From the NCBI RefSeq assembly GCF_024055665.1, contig NZ_JAMXMC010000001.1, positions 1 through 64,000 on the forward strand: 64,000 nucleotides of DNA, given 5' to 3'. The stretch comes from Ideonella oryzae (lineage in GTDB: Bacteria; Pseudomonadota; Gammaproteobacteria; Burkholderiales; Burkholderiaceae_C). The notes under the pieces are model-generated. The model searched no databases. It was not told where the DNA came from and saw only the letters and a program-made list of their open reading frames with translations. A program made the position numbers and the translations under genes. This document shows, in pieces, positions 34,512-43,652 of this stretch; within the stretch, counting starts at the first letter, position 1; every line of letters begins with the position of its first letter.

Positions 34512-34547
34512 AGGAAATATCTATTCAGAAAATCTTCCATGGAAATA
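34503..34547. promoter_or_regulatory. operator/promoter of the RES-Xre locus
   Basis: ATATTTC/GAAATAT with a 4-nt centre (34503-34520) overlaps the annotated start codon. A second GGAAATA element occurs at 34541-34547, next to the palindrome TTCCATGGAA (34535-34544). The GGAAATA half-site thus recurs 28 bp apart. This is the most AT-rich short stretch in the area, consistent with a promoter and autorepressor sites. Confidence 0.5.
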
Positions 34548-34913
34548 CTACCTCAGCAGCGACCTTCATGAAAGCCCCGACGCCATCAACCCGGGGTTTC
34601 TGACACCAAGCGACAACGTGCAGCGCGTGTGGCCACGATCGGCAGCCATACCTGGCCGGCACAATGCCGTTGGTCATGTACCCGATGAATCCGGGCGATC
34701 ACGCAATTCCGGCGAAGGCCCCCGCACGGGGGCAGAGGTGAATGGTTCGCCGGACCAGTGCCTCGTGTTCGTCTTCTGCTCCAGGCTCGTCGTTGCCGCA
34801 GGCAATCCGCTTCCGAGAACGCCCGCACAAGCCGCCCCAGCGGCTGCTTCGAGAAACGCGCCAGCAGGCGTTGTATCGGACGCTGCCCCCCGGATCAAAA
34901 GCTTCGGTGACCA
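34548..34913. other. gap without a recognisable gene
   Basis: These 366 bp lie between the RES-Xre promoter and the 3' end of the MESH1-like gene. Several open frames cross it on both strands, but they have no ribosome sites, no recognisable motifs and Arg/Pro-rich composition typical of non-coding frames in GC-rich DNA. It could hold gene remnants or transcription signals; none was identified. Confidence 0.4.
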
Positions 34914-35498
34914 TCACACGCAACGGCAAGGCTGAGCTTCGCGCTCATCGCCTCCAGGGGCCACCGGGCGGGCCGCATAGGCCGCGTCGAAAGCGGCGCG
35001 CAGGGCATCGTTGACCCGCGGCAGGCCCTCGACCACCTGCCGGGCCCAGTCGAAGTATTCCTGCCGCCGCGCCAAGTCCCAGCCGGCCGGCGGAGCAGCG
35101 GCCATGTCGCGCAGGTTGCAGGTCTTGTCGGCCAGCTTGACCAGGGCGGCGCCGGGGCTCTTGTGCGGCGCATGGGCCACCTGCAGGGCCTTGCGCTCGG
35201 CCTTGGCCAGAGCCTTGTCGTCGGTCACCTCCATCACCATGGCGGCCACCGCGGGGCCGAAACGGGCCTGCAGCTCGGCCTCGGTGGTGTCGGTGTCTTC
35301 GATGGTGTCGTGCAGGATGGCGGCCTGCAGCACCGCCAGATCGTCCACGCCGCCGGTGGTGGCCAGCAGATGGGCCAGCGCGATCGGGTGGTTGATGTAG
35401 GGCGACGCCTCGGCGTCCTTGCGGCGTTGCTGGCGGTGGCGCTCGGCCGCGAACATCACGGCCTCCAGCAGTTCGGCGGCGTGCAGCACCTGGCTCAT
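34914..35498 (-). CDS. MESH1-like HD domain (p)ppGpp hydrolase
   Basis: This 194-residue stand-alone HD hydrolase is of the SpoT/MESH1 type. It shows the RRKDAEASPYINHPIALAHL start, the metal-binding HD motif in AAILHDTIEDTDTTEAEL, VTDDKALAKAERKALQVAHA and LVKLADKTCNLRDM with its second Asp. No synthetase, TGS or ACT domain is present. It would remove the 3'-pyrophosphate of (p)ppGpp or act on NADPH, as reported for animal MESH1. The position next to HipBA and RES-Xre loci is suggestive for growth control but no operon links them. The ATG at 35498 begins the fold. Confidence 0.88.
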   Translation of the reverse strand: MSQVLHAAELLEAVMFAAERHRQQRRKDAEASPYINHPIALAHLLATTGGVDDLAVLQAAILHDTIEDTDTTEAELQARFGPAVAAMVMEVTDDKALAKAERKALQVAHAPHKSPGAALVKLADKTCNLRDMAAAPPAGWDLARRQEYFDWARQVVEGLPRVNDALRAAFDAAYAARPVAPGGDEREAQPCRCV

Positions 35499-35605
35499 GC
35501 GGACTCCCGTTCCCCTGCGTCGCCGCGAAAACGGCGGCACGGGCCTGATGTTGCACCAAGTTCGATTCCCGAGGTCTGCACCGACTGGCAGCGCGTTCAA
35601 CCCGC

Positions 35606-36316
35606 TCAGGGACACACCGCCACCGATGCAGCGCCGACCCCCTGGGTGGCCGCGAGCGTGGGAATGCGCACCCGCCGCACCAGGCTGCGGCGGGTGGACC
35701 CGTCGGGCAGGCGCTCGACCTTGACGCACAGGTCGGGGTCCATGCCGATCGCGATGCGCTCTTCGAAGGTGGGCTTGGGGGTGTTGCTGCGCGGGTCCGT
35801 CAGGGCAGCATTCTTCGGCGTGCCCTGCATCACCTTGTCATCGGGGGTCAGTGACAAACCACTGGGACTCCTGACTGGGACCGAGCGGGAGGAGGCCGGG
35901 CGGCTCGCCGGAGCCGCCACGGTCGCCGCGACCTCCGAGCCGTCCAAGGCCACCCGCCCGCCGCCCGAAGGAACAACCCCGTGCGGAGCCGCCGGCGGCT
36001 CCGCAGGCGACCGGGGCTCTGGCGCGGGCAAGACCTGCACGGCGGGTGCGGCCATCTGGTTCCCGGTCGTCGGGCGCGCGGCGGGAGAGTGCCGACGGAG
36101 CCCGCCTCCCTGGCGGTCCGCGAAAGCGCGAGGCGCGTCCGTTGGCGTCAGGGCCTGCGGCTGTACAGGCATCAGCCGAAGCTGGGTGATGATCGGCGTG
36201 TCCCTCACGACGGGCACCAGCACCTTCAAGGTCCAGCCGAGGTACACGAGCCCCACGTGCACAGCCAGCACCGCCATGGCGATGGTGGCTCGCCTGCGCG
36301 CCCAACGCGGGCTCAC
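35606..36316 (-). CDS. membrane-anchored proline/alanine-rich protein, TonB-like layout
   Basis: This 236-residue protein has an N-terminal membrane helix (ATIAMAVLAVHVGLVYLGWT) and a long Pro/Ala-rich, probably periplasmic linker (about residues 50-150). A small C-terminal domain with one Cys pair (DLCVKVERLPDGSTRRSLVR ... SVAVCP) follows. The layout resembles energy-transducer TonB-type proteins but a convincing TonB C-terminal YP motif is not visible and no exbBD genes are adjacent. It is divergent from the CpxR-like regulator across 217 bp. Function not assigned. Confidence 0.6.
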   Translation of the reverse strand: MSPRWARRRATIAMAVLAVHVGLVYLGWTLKVLVPVVRDTPIITQLRLMPVQPQALTPTDAPRAFADRQGGGLRRHSPAARPTTGNQMAAPAVQVLPAPEPRSPAEPPAAPHGVVPSGGGRVALDGSEVAATVAAPASRPASSRSVPVRSPSGLSLTPDDKVMQGTPKNAALTDPRSNTPKPTFEERIAIGMDPDLCVKVERLPDGSTRRSLVRRVRIPTLAATQGVGAASVAVCP

Positions 36317-36533
36317 GCGGCTGCGCTCAGCCGTGGCGGGAACAGAATGCGCGACAGGGAGGCTGCAGGAGAAAGCACCGGAGAAGCATCGCCAGAAGAG
36401 GTGGATGGCAAATGCTAGGCAGCACCCCCATCGCGGATGCCGGCCACGGGGTTAAGCTCGGTAAAGCCCCCTGGTCCGCTTGGCCGGCGTGGATCAGCGG
36501 CTGATACTTGCAGGATTTCACCGACGCCCACGC

Positions 36534-37226
36534 ATGCACAAGGTACTGATCGTCGATGACGATGTCGACCTCACGGCCATGCTCTGCCGCTACCTGCGCC
36601 ACGAAAGCTTCGACGCGCACGCCGTGCACAGCGGCGAGACCGGCGTCGCCGAGGCGCTGACAGGACAGTACAGCATCGTCGTGATGGACATCATGATGCC
36701 GGGCCTGCCCGGCACCGAAGCCCTGAGACGCATCCGGGCCACCAGTCGTATCCCCGTGCTGATGCTGACCGCCCGTGGCGACAACGTGGACCGGATCGTC
36801 GGTCTCGACATGGGCGCTGACGACTACGTGCCCAAGCCCTGCACCCCTGGCGAACTCGTGGCGCGGATCCGGGCGATTCTGCGGCGGGTCGAAGGGCGCG
36901 ACCTGCCCTCCTCTCCGGGGCCGAAAGTCCTGCAGGCTGGCGGTCTGGTGCTGTGGCCCGGCACGCGGCGGGCTGGTTGGCAAGGCCAGGATCTGGAGTT
37001 GACGGGAACCGAGTTCAGCCTGCTGGAAGTGCTGGCCCGGCATGCCGGCCAGTTGGTCAGCAAGCAGGAGATTTCCCAGCAGGCCTTCGGCAAGCCCCTG
37101 GCGCCCTATGACCGGCGGATCGATGTCCACATCAGCAGCATCCGGCAGAAGCTGGGGCAGCGCAGCGACGGCCAATCCTGGATCCAGAGCGTGCGCGGAA
37201 GAGGCTACCAACTGCTGGAAGACTGA
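36534..37226 (+). CDS. OmpR-family response regulator, CpxR-like
   Basis: This 230-residue regulator has a receiver (MHKVLIVDDDVDL, phospho-acceptor D52 in VVMDIMMPGLPG, KPCTPGELVARI). The winged-helix output has CpxR/RstA-like text (ELTGTEFSLLEVLARHAGQL, PYDRRIDVHISSIRQKLGQR, SVRGRGYQLLE). The probable kinase partner is the CpxA-like gene 6.4 kb downstream (43649), separated by the RND pump genes in the same direction. The ATG at 36534 starts the receiver; a longer in-frame start is less likely. It probably activates the following efflux genes. Confidence 0.92.
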   Translation: MHKVLIVDDDVDLTAMLCRYLRHESFDAHAVHSGETGVAEALTGQYSIVVMDIMMPGLPGTEALRRIRATSRIPVLMLTARGDNVDRIVGLDMGADDYVPKPCTPGELVARIRAILRRVEGRDLPSSPGPKVLQAGGLVLWPGTRRAGWQGQDLELTGTEFSLLEVLARHAGQLVSKQEISQQAFGKPLAPYDRRIDVHISSIRQKLGQRSDGQSWIQSVRGRGYQLLED

Positions 37227-37336
37227 ACGGCCATCCCGGCGGCAGCGGCACTTTTACGCTGCCTAACACTGCCGGGCGGCTTGCGGCGGGGTGCCCCCCT
37301 AGGATGGGCTCACCCAATGCAGCACGACCCCGTTCG

Positions 37337-37675
37337 ATGAGGAATCCGTTCACAGCACAGCCGCAGTTCTGGCGCACGTGGCTCGCTGTGTCGCTCCACA
37401 TCTTCCTCAATCTGGTCATCGGCCTCGTCCTGCTCGCGGGGCTGCTCACCTTCCTGGCGAAGGTCCTGCTGCCGCCCCCACCCGTCTGGGAGCCCTGCCC
37501 AGAAGTGCAACCCCGGCAGCTGCCAGCCACCGGCTGCTTTCCGCTGGATTGGGATCCCCTTCCACCCCCAGCGCCCGTACCCTCACCCGCACGGAGCACA
37601 CCGGTCCAGGAGAACCTGAAGCAACCCGGCAGCGCTTCCACCGCGGCCACAACCGCCGGCCTTTACTCCGCTTAA
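37337..37675 (+). CDS. small membrane protein with proline-rich tail in the efflux locus
   Basis: This 112-residue protein has one strong membrane helix (LAVSLHIFLNLVIGLVLLAG) followed by a Pro-rich tail with two Cys (VWEPCPEVQPRQLPATGCFP). The ATG at 37337 is preferred; a longer start at 37304 has weaker sequence before the helix. It sits between the response regulator and the outer-membrane lipoprotein in the same direction. No family was recognised. It could be an accessory or sensing protein of the pump, or a spurious frame. Confidence 0.5.
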   Translation: MRNPFTAQPQFWRTWLAVSLHIFLNLVIGLVLLAGLLTFLAKVLLPPPPVWEPCPEVQPRQLPATGCFPLDWDPLPPPAPVPSPARSTPVQENLKQPGSASTAATTAGLYSA

Positions 37676-37751
37676 CGCCCCCCGAGACTGCCACGCGATC
37701 CACCGCCCTACGATGGACCGGGTCTCGATGTCCCACCCCTTCCATGCCTCT

Positions 37752-39164
37752 ATGAAACCGCTCTGGACGGCCTCAATCTTCCTGGCTGTTGCACTGGGCT
37801 CGGCCGCCTGCACCACCATCGGGCCTGACTACCGACCCGCGACGCCCGCCGCGCCAAGCGCCTGGACGGCGCCGCTGCCCCACGATGGCAAGACGTCGGA
37901 GATGGCCCATTGGTGGAATCAGTTCGATGACCCCACGGTGGGGCGGTTGGTGGCCATGTCCGAGGAAGACAGCCCCAGCCTGGCGAAGGCCTGGGCCAGC
38001 ATCGAGAAGGCCCGCGCGGCGCTCCAGTCCACCCGCGCGGGCGGATTTCCCTCGGTCACGGCCTCGGCTTCAGCGAGCCGGGAGCGGACGGCTGGCCTGC
38101 CCCAGGTCCAGACCGCGCGCAACGCGGGCTTCGATGCCTCCTGGGAAATCGACCTCTTCGGCAAATTGCGCCGCAACGAGGAAGCCGCCGCCGCCCGGGT
38201 CGAGGCCCGGACCGGCGACTGGTATGACGCCCGCGTCTCGCTGGCCGCCGAGGTGGCCGACACCTACGTGCAGTGGAAGGCCTGCGGCCTGCTGGTCGAG
38301 TCCTACGAGCAGGAGCTTGAGTCCAATGTCCAGACCGATGCCGCGACGCTGGCCGCCGTACGCGCCGGCCTGACGGCATCGGCCGATGGCGCACTGGCCC
38401 GTGCCAGTCTGGCCAGTGCCCGCAGCACGCTGTTCGATCAACGGGCCCAGTGCGATCTCCTCGTCAAGGCCCTGGTGTACCTGACAGGGGCGGAAGAGCG
38501 TCCCCTGCGGGCGCTGCTGGCGAGCGCACCGCCCGGGCTGCCGGAGCCCCAGCAGGTGGCCGTCAATGCCGTGCCCGCTGAGGTGATCCGACAGCGGCCC
38601 GATCTGAGCTCACTCGAACGGGAATTGGCGGCGGCCAGCGCGGAGATCGGCGCGGCCGAGGCCGCGCTGTACCCCAGCCTGTCCCTGAGCGGATCGGTGG
38701 GCGTCTCCGCAACCACCGGGTCACCATCGTCGGTCTGGTCGTTCGGTCCCTCGATCTCGTTGCCGATCTTCGACGGCGGGGAAAGGCGGGCCGCGGTGTC
38801 CAGTGCAGAGGCCGCCTATCGCTCGGCCTATGCGGCCTATCAACTGGGCGTGCGCCAGATCATCCGGGACGTCGAGGAGGCCATGGTCCACCTGGACAGC
38901 GCCGTCAACCGCACCCAACAGGCCGCGATCGCGGAGTCGCAGTACCGGGTGTACTTCCTGGCGACGCAGAGCAACTGGCGAGCAGGAAATGTCAGCCTGT
39001 TGACGCTCGAGGAGGCGCGTCGCTCCGCGCTGTCGGCCCGGATCCAGCGCATCACGCTACAGCGCGACCGCATCCAGTACTGGATCGCCCTCTACAAGGC
39101 CGTGGGCGGTGGCTGGGAGCCCGGCCAAGTGGCCCAAGCCCCCGCAAGCACCCCCTCTCCATGA
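37752..39164 (+). CDS. efflux transporter outer-membrane lipoprotein (NodT/OprM-like)
   Basis: This 470-residue outer-membrane factor has a signal peptide and lipobox (LAVALGSAAC). The OprM-family opening TTIGPDYRPATPAAPSAW follows, then WWNQFDDPTVGRLV, SWEIDLFGKLRRNEEAAAAR, VPAEVIRQRPDLSSLERELA and EIGAAEAALYPSLSLSGSVG. It is the first structural gene of the RND tripartite pump and is 13 nt upstream of the adaptor. In-frame ATGs at 37713 and 37728 lie before the chosen start (37752), which begins the signal peptide. Confidence 0.92.
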   Translation: MKPLWTASIFLAVALGSAACTTIGPDYRPATPAAPSAWTAPLPHDGKTSEMAHWWNQFDDPTVGRLVAMSEEDSPSLAKAWASIEKARAALQSTRAGGFPSVTASASASRERTAGLPQVQTARNAGFDASWEIDLFGKLRRNEEAAAARVEARTGDWYDARVSLAAEVADTYVQWKACGLLVESYEQELESNVQTDAATLAAVRAGLTASADGALARASLASARSTLFDQRAQCDLLVKALVYLTGAEERPLRALLASAPPGLPEPQQVAVNAVPAEVIRQRPDLSSLERELAAASAEIGAAEAALYPSLSLSGSVGVSATTGSPSSVWSFGPSISLPIFDGGERRAAVSSAEAAYRSAYAAYQLGVRQIIRDVEEAMVHLDSAVNRTQQAAIAESQYRVYFLATQSNWRAGNVSLLTLEEARRSALSARIQRITLQRDRIQYWIALYKAVGGGWEPGQVAQAPASTPSP

Positions 39165-39177
39165 CGAAGCCCGAGCG

Positions 39178-40350
39178 ATGACGCGCGACACGCCCTCCCT
39201 CCCCGTCCAGCGACACGCCCGTGTCACGGCCCTCCGATCCCTGGCCATGGTCGCCATGGCCGCAAGCCTGGCCGGCTGCCAGAAAGGATCGCCGGACACT
39301 GCCAGCGCGGCCGCAGCAGCCTCGGCCCCTTCCGCGCTCAGTGTCACCCTGCAGCATCCGCGGACCGAAGTGTGGCCCCAGCAGCTGAAAGGCACGGGGC
39401 AGATCGTCGCCTGGCAGGAGGTGGTGATCAGCCCCGAGATCGGTGGACTGCGCCTGAAGGAACTCAAGGTCGACGTCAGCGCCAAGGTCAGGCGCGGTCA
39501 GGTGCTGGCCCTGCTCGCCGATGACAGCCTGCAGATCGATCGACAGAAGCAAGCGGCGGTCGTCCAGCAGGCCATCATCAGCCTGGAGCAGGCATCCTCC
39601 AACCTGCAGCGCAGCCGCATAACCGAGGGCAGCGGCGCCCTGTCCGATCAGAAGATCGAGGAATACCGCCTGACCGAGGCCACGGCCAGGGCTTCGCTCG
39701 CGTCCGCCCGGGCCGATCTGGCCAGCATCGAGCTCCAACTCGCGCAGACCCGGGTCACCGCACCCGATGACGGCGTCGTGTCGTCCAAGAGCGGGGTGTT
39801 GGGCAATGTGGTCAGCGCAGGCACGGAGCTCTTCCGCCTGGTCCGCCAGGGACGGGTCGAGTGGCGGCCCGAAATCGACGCAAGCCAGTTGAAGCTGCTC
39901 GCACCGGACCAGCAGGCCAGGATCACGCTCCCCACAGGGCACCAGGTGACGGGACGGTTGCGCATCATCGGGCCGACCTTGAGTGCCACCACAGGCCGGG
40001 CCACGCTCTACGTCGAGCTGCCCCCGGACAGCCCGGCACGAGCAGGCATGTTCGCCTCCGGCGTGCTGCTGGCCGACACCCAGCCGGCGCTGACCCTGCC
40101 GCAGCCGGCCCTGGTGATGCACGATGGACGCTCGTACGTGTACACGGTGGACCCCGCCGGCCTGGCGCACGCGCTTCCCGTGGTGACGGGCCGTCGTGAA
40201 GGCGACCGGATCGAGGTGGTGTCCGGCCTGTCGGCCACCGCACAGGTGGTGAGCAGCGGCGGCGCCTTCCTGTCAGAGGGCGCGAAGGTGACGGTGCTAT
40301 CCGATCGCGATCGCGCGATCAAGGCGGCCGCATCCGGGGTGGCGCCGTGA
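39178..40350 (+). CDS. RND efflux periplasmic adaptor (AcrA-like lipoprotein)
   Basis: This 390-residue membrane fusion protein has a lipobox (MVAMAASLAGC) for lipid anchoring. Lipoyl halves (KELKVDVSAKVRRGQVLALL and VTAPDDGVVSSKSGVLGNVV) flank a helical hairpin, and a beta-barrel and membrane-proximal domain follow (VTGRLRIIGPTLSATTGRAT, VTGRREGDRIEVVSGLSATA). Its stop overlaps the RND gene ATG by 4 nt. It would couple the RND pump to the outer-membrane lipoprotein upstream. Confidence 0.92.
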   Translation: MTRDTPSLPVQRHARVTALRSLAMVAMAASLAGCQKGSPDTASAAAAASAPSALSVTLQHPRTEVWPQQLKGTGQIVAWQEVVISPEIGGLRLKELKVDVSAKVRRGQVLALLADDSLQIDRQKQAAVVQQAIISLEQASSNLQRSRITEGSGALSDQKIEEYRLTEATARASLASARADLASIELQLAQTRVTAPDDGVVSSKSGVLGNVVSAGTELFRLVRQGRVEWRPEIDASQLKLLAPDQQARITLPTGHQVTGRLRIIGPTLSATTGRATLYVELPPDSPARAGMFASGVLLADTQPALTLPQPALVMHDGRSYVYTVDPAGLAHALPVVTGRREGDRIEVVSGLSATAQVVSSGGAFLSEGAKVTVLSDRDRAIKAAASGVAP

Positions 40351-43300
40351 ACGTCTCGTCTTGGTCGATTCGCAATCCGGTCCCGGCCCTGCTGGCCTTC
40401 ATGCTGCTGTCGGTCTTCGGCCTGCTGGGCTTCCGTGCCCTGCAGGTCCAGGACTTTCCAGACATGGATCTGCCGACGATCAACATCTCCGCCAGCCTGG
40501 AAGGGGCTGCCCCCGCCCAGCTGGAGACGGAGGTGGCGCGCAAGATCGAGGACAAGCTGGCCTCGCTGAGCAAGCTCGATCACATCACCACCACCATCAC
40601 CGATGGCGCAGTGGCCATCAGTGTCTCCTTCGAGATCGACAAGGATGTCGAGGCTGCCTTGAGCGAGGTGCGCAACGCCGTCGACAGCGCCCGCTCCGAC
40701 CTGCCCTCCGCGATGTCCTCGCCCACGGTGTCCAAGCTCACCGCCGCCGGCTCGGCACTGCTCACCTACAGCATCGCGTCCGATCGCCTGGACGAACAGG
40801 ATCTGTCCTGGTTCGTGGACAACGACCTGACCAAGGCGCTGCTGGCGGTCAAGGGGGTGGCCTCGGTGGCCCGTGTCGGCGGCGTCGACCGCGAGGTGCA
40901 TGTGGATCTCGACCCGGCGCTGATGGCGGGCCTGGGGGTCACCGCCGCAGACGTCTCGACGCAGATCAAGGCCGTTCAGCAGGACAGCTCGGGGGGCCAG
41001 GGGCGCATCGGCAGCCAGCGTCAGTCCACCCGCACCCTTGGCACCGTGGCCTCGCCCGCCGAAGTGGCCGCCCTGGCGATCCCCCTGTCCGACGGGCGCT
41101 GGGTTCGCCTGGACCAGATTGCCCGCATCACCGACAGTCACGCCGATCGCACGACCATCGCCCTGCGCGATGGCAAGCAGGTGCTCGGCTTCCAGGTCAC
41201 GCGCTCGCGCGGGTATTCGGACGTCGGGGTGGCGGAGGACGTCCGGGCCGCCCTTCGGCAGTTTGCCCTGGCCCATCCGGAGGTGCGCCTCTCGGAGGCC
41301 AGCAACACGGTCGACCCCATCCAGGACAACTACGAAGGGTCGATGCACCTGCTGATCGAAGGCGCGCTGCTGGCCGTGGTCGTGGTCTGGTGGTTCCTGC
41401 GCGACTGGCGGGCCACCTTCGTCGCGGCGGTGGCCCTGCCCCTGTCCATCCTGCCGGCCTTTGCCGCCATGGCGCTGCTGGGCTACTCGCTCAACACCAT
41501 CACCCTGCTGGCACTCTCCCTGGTGGTGGGCATCCTCGTCGACGATGCGATCGTGGAAATCGAGAACATCGAGCGGCACCTGCTGATGGGCAAGTCGCCC
41601 TACCAGGCCGCGATGGAGGCCGCCGATGAAATCGGGCTGGCGGTGATCGCGACCACCTTCACGCTGGTCGCAGTATTCCTGCCCACGGCGTTCATGGGCG
41701 GCATCCCCGGCAAGATCTTCCGCCAGTTCGGCGTGACGGCGTCGATCGCCGTGCTGGCCTCCCTGCTCGTGGCCCGTCTGCTGACCCCGATGATGGCGGC
41801 CTACCTGCTGCGCCCCAAACGGCCCGGACACCACGAGGTCTCCACCGATGGCCCCACGATGGGACGCTATCTGAAATGGGCCAGGACGGCCCTGACGCGC
41901 CGCAAGGCCACGGTGGCCCTCAGCCTGGCCTTCCTGCTGCTGTCCCTGGGCATCACCCCGTTCATCGCGACGTCCTTCATGCCCGCCCAGGACAAGGCGC
42001 AGTCCAGCGTCTCCCTCACCTTGCCTCCTGGCAGCCGGCTCGAAGACACGGTGGCCACGGCCGAACGTGCCTCCGAGCTGCTGCGCAGCCTGCCGGAGGT
42101 GCGCGGCATCTTCGTCTCCGCAGGAACCGCCAGCAGCGGTGGCGGGCCGGACGCCTCGTCCAGCGCCGACGTCACCAGCGCCACCTTGACGGTGGACCTG
42201 GTCGCCCGCGGCGAACGCGCCCTCAAGCAATCCGAGGTCGAGGCCAGGATGCGCACGCTGCTGCGCAGCCTGCCGGGCGTCCGGGTCTCTGTGGGCGGCG
42301 GCAACAGCGGAGAATCGCTGGAGATCACGCTGGCCGGCGACGATCCGCAGGCCCTGGCCGACATGGCCGCCAAGGCGGAAAGCCAGCTGCGAGGCCTGCA
42401 GGGCATTGGCAACGTCAGCTCCAGCGCCGCACTGCAGCGGCCGGAAATCCAGCTGCGGCCAGACGCCGACCGGGCGGCGGCCCTCGGCGTCACCACCGAC
42501 GCGCTGTCCGAGGCCCTGCGCGTGGCCACCTACGGCAACTACGCCACGGCCCTGCCCAAGCTCAACCTGCCGCAGCGGCAGATCGCCATCCGGGTCCGGA
42601 TGGACCCGGCGCTGCGGACCGACCTGGATGCCATTGGACTGCTGCGCGTCAAGGGCAGCAGCGGCATGGTCAGCCTGGCCTCGGTGGGGACCCTGTCGCT
42701 GGGTAGCGGCCCCTCTCAGATCGACCGGATCGACCGCGCGCGCAACGTCACGCTCACCGTCGAACTCAATGGCCGCCCGATCGGCGCGGTCCAGCGCGAG
42801 GCGATGGCCCTGCCGGCGTTCCGCCAGCTGCCCGCGGGCGTGCATCTGGTCAGCCAAGGCGAGCTGCAACGCATGTCCGAACTCTTCCAGAGTTTCGGAC
42901 TGGCCATGGCCATTGGCGTCTTCTGCATCTACGCCGTGCTGGTGCTGCTGTTCCACGACTTCATGCAACCTGGCACCATTCTCTGTGCCCTGCCCCTGGC
43001 CCTGGGCGGCGCCATCGTCGCGCTGTGGCTCACCGGACGACCGTTCTCCATGCCGGTGGTGATCGGGGTCCTGATGCTGATGGGCATCGTGACCAAGAAT
43101 TCCATCCTGCTGGTGGAGTACGCCATCGTGGCGCGCAGAACCCTGGGCATGACACGGCTGGATGCGGTGATGGATGCCTGCCACAAGCGGGCCCGCCCCA
43201 TCGTGATGACCACCATCGCCATGGGCGCCGGGATGCTGCCCAACGCGCTGGGGCTGGGTGCGGAGCCGAGCTTCCGCCAGCCCATGGCGATCGTCGTCAT

Positions 43301-43439
43301 CGGCGGCCTGCTCACCTCCACGGTGCTGAGCCTGCTGGTCGTGCCGGTGGTGTTCACCTATGTGGACGATGTGCTGGTGTGGGGCCGACGTGTGCTGGCC
43401 CAGAAGCTGTTCCACGGCTCAGGCGCGGTGCCATCCTGA
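40347..43439 (+). CDS. efflux RND transporter permease (HAE1/AcrB family)
   Basis: This 1030-residue proton-driven pump has the RND layout of 12 membrane helices with two large periplasmic loops. It opens MNVSSWSIRNPVPALLAFML. The proton-relay residues are present in TM4 (VVGILVDDAIVEIENIERHL, double Asp) and TM10 (MGIVTKNSILLVEYAIV, Lys). The sequence SNTVDPIQDNYEGSMHLLIE precedes the TM2-6 block. It is closer to the MdtB/MdtC-like group (PDMDLPTINISASLEGA) than to AcrB, but substrates cannot be read from sequence. It is coupled to the adaptor gene by an ATGA overlap. Confidence 0.94.
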   Translation: MNVSSWSIRNPVPALLAFMLLSVFGLLGFRALQVQDFPDMDLPTINISASLEGAAPAQLETEVARKIEDKLASLSKLDHITTTITDGAVAISVSFEIDKDVEAALSEVRNAVDSARSDLPSAMSSPTVSKLTAAGSALLTYSIASDRLDEQDLSWFVDNDLTKALLAVKGVASVARVGGVDREVHVDLDPALMAGLGVTAADVSTQIKAVQQDSSGGQGRIGSQRQSTRTLGTVASPAEVAALAIPLSDGRWVRLDQIARITDSHADRTTIALRDGKQVLGFQVTRSRGYSDVGVAEDVRAALRQFALAHPEVRLSEASNTVDPIQDNYEGSMHLLIEGALLAVVVVWWFLRDWRATFVAAVALPLSILPAFAAMALLGYSLNTITLLALSLVVGILVDDAIVEIENIERHLLMGKSPYQAAMEAADEIGLAVIATTFTLVAVFLPTAFMGGIPGKIFRQFGVTASIAVLASLLVARLLTPMMAAYLLRPKRPGHHEVSTDGPTMGRYLKWARTALTRRKATVALSLAFLLLSLGITPFIATSFMPAQDKAQSSVSLTLPPGSRLEDTVATAERASELLRSLPEVRGIFVSAGTASSGGGPDASSSADVTSATLTVDLVARGERALKQSEVEARMRTLLRSLPGVRVSVGGGNSGESLEITLAGDDPQALADMAAKAESQLRGLQGIGNVSSSAALQRPEIQLRPDADRAAALGVTTDALSEALRVATYGNYATALPKLNLPQRQIAIRVRMDPALRTDLDAIGLLRVKGSSGMVSLASVGTLSLGSGPSQIDRIDRARNVTLTVELNGRPIGAVQREAMALPAFRQLPAGVHLVSQGELQRMSELFQSFGLAMAIGVFCIYAVLVLLFHDFMQPGTILCALPLALGGAIVALWLTGRPFSMPVVIGVLMLMGIVTKNSILLVEYAIVARRTLGMTRLDAVMDACHKRARPIVMTTIAMGAGMLPNALGLGAEPSFRQPMAIVVIGGLLTSTVLSLLVVPVVFTYVDDVLVWGRRVLAQKLFHGSGAVPS

Positions 43440-43457
43440 GCCCCTTTGGAGACCCCC

Positions 43458-43652
43458 ATGACGAGGATCCTGCTTCTCGACGGATACGCGGGTGTGCGGG
43501 CCGGCCTGAGTGGCTGGCATGCACTGGTGGTGCCGGCCGAATTGGCACGGCCGGCAGGTGCGCTGGTCACCCAGGCCGAGTTCGCCCGACGCGCCCCCGG
43601 TGTGGCCTGGCCTCCCCACGACCGGCCCATCGACGTCTGCCTGGCGAGATGA
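43458..43652 (+). CDS. small 64-residue protein between RND pump and sensor kinase, function unknown
   Basis: The product begins MTRILLLDGYAGVRAGLSGW and continues HALVVPAELARPAGALVTQA. It overlaps the following histidine kinase gene by 4 nt (ATGA), which supports translation. The first strand vaguely recalls the start of a receiver domain (ILLxDxxxxVRAGL), but the acidic pocket (DD) and the rest of the fold are missing. It may be a remnant or a coupling leader peptide. No family was recognised. Confidence 0.45.
   Translation: MTRILLLDGYAGVRAGLSGWHALVVPAELARPAGALVTQAEFARRAPGVAWPPHDRPIDVCLAR

Noticed and set aside
40008-43415. Open frame of 1135 codons on the minus strand opposite the RND pump
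   Set aside because: It mirrors the RND gene with His/Gln/Gly-rich sequence and no domain pattern. The plus-strand RND protein is complete and canonical.
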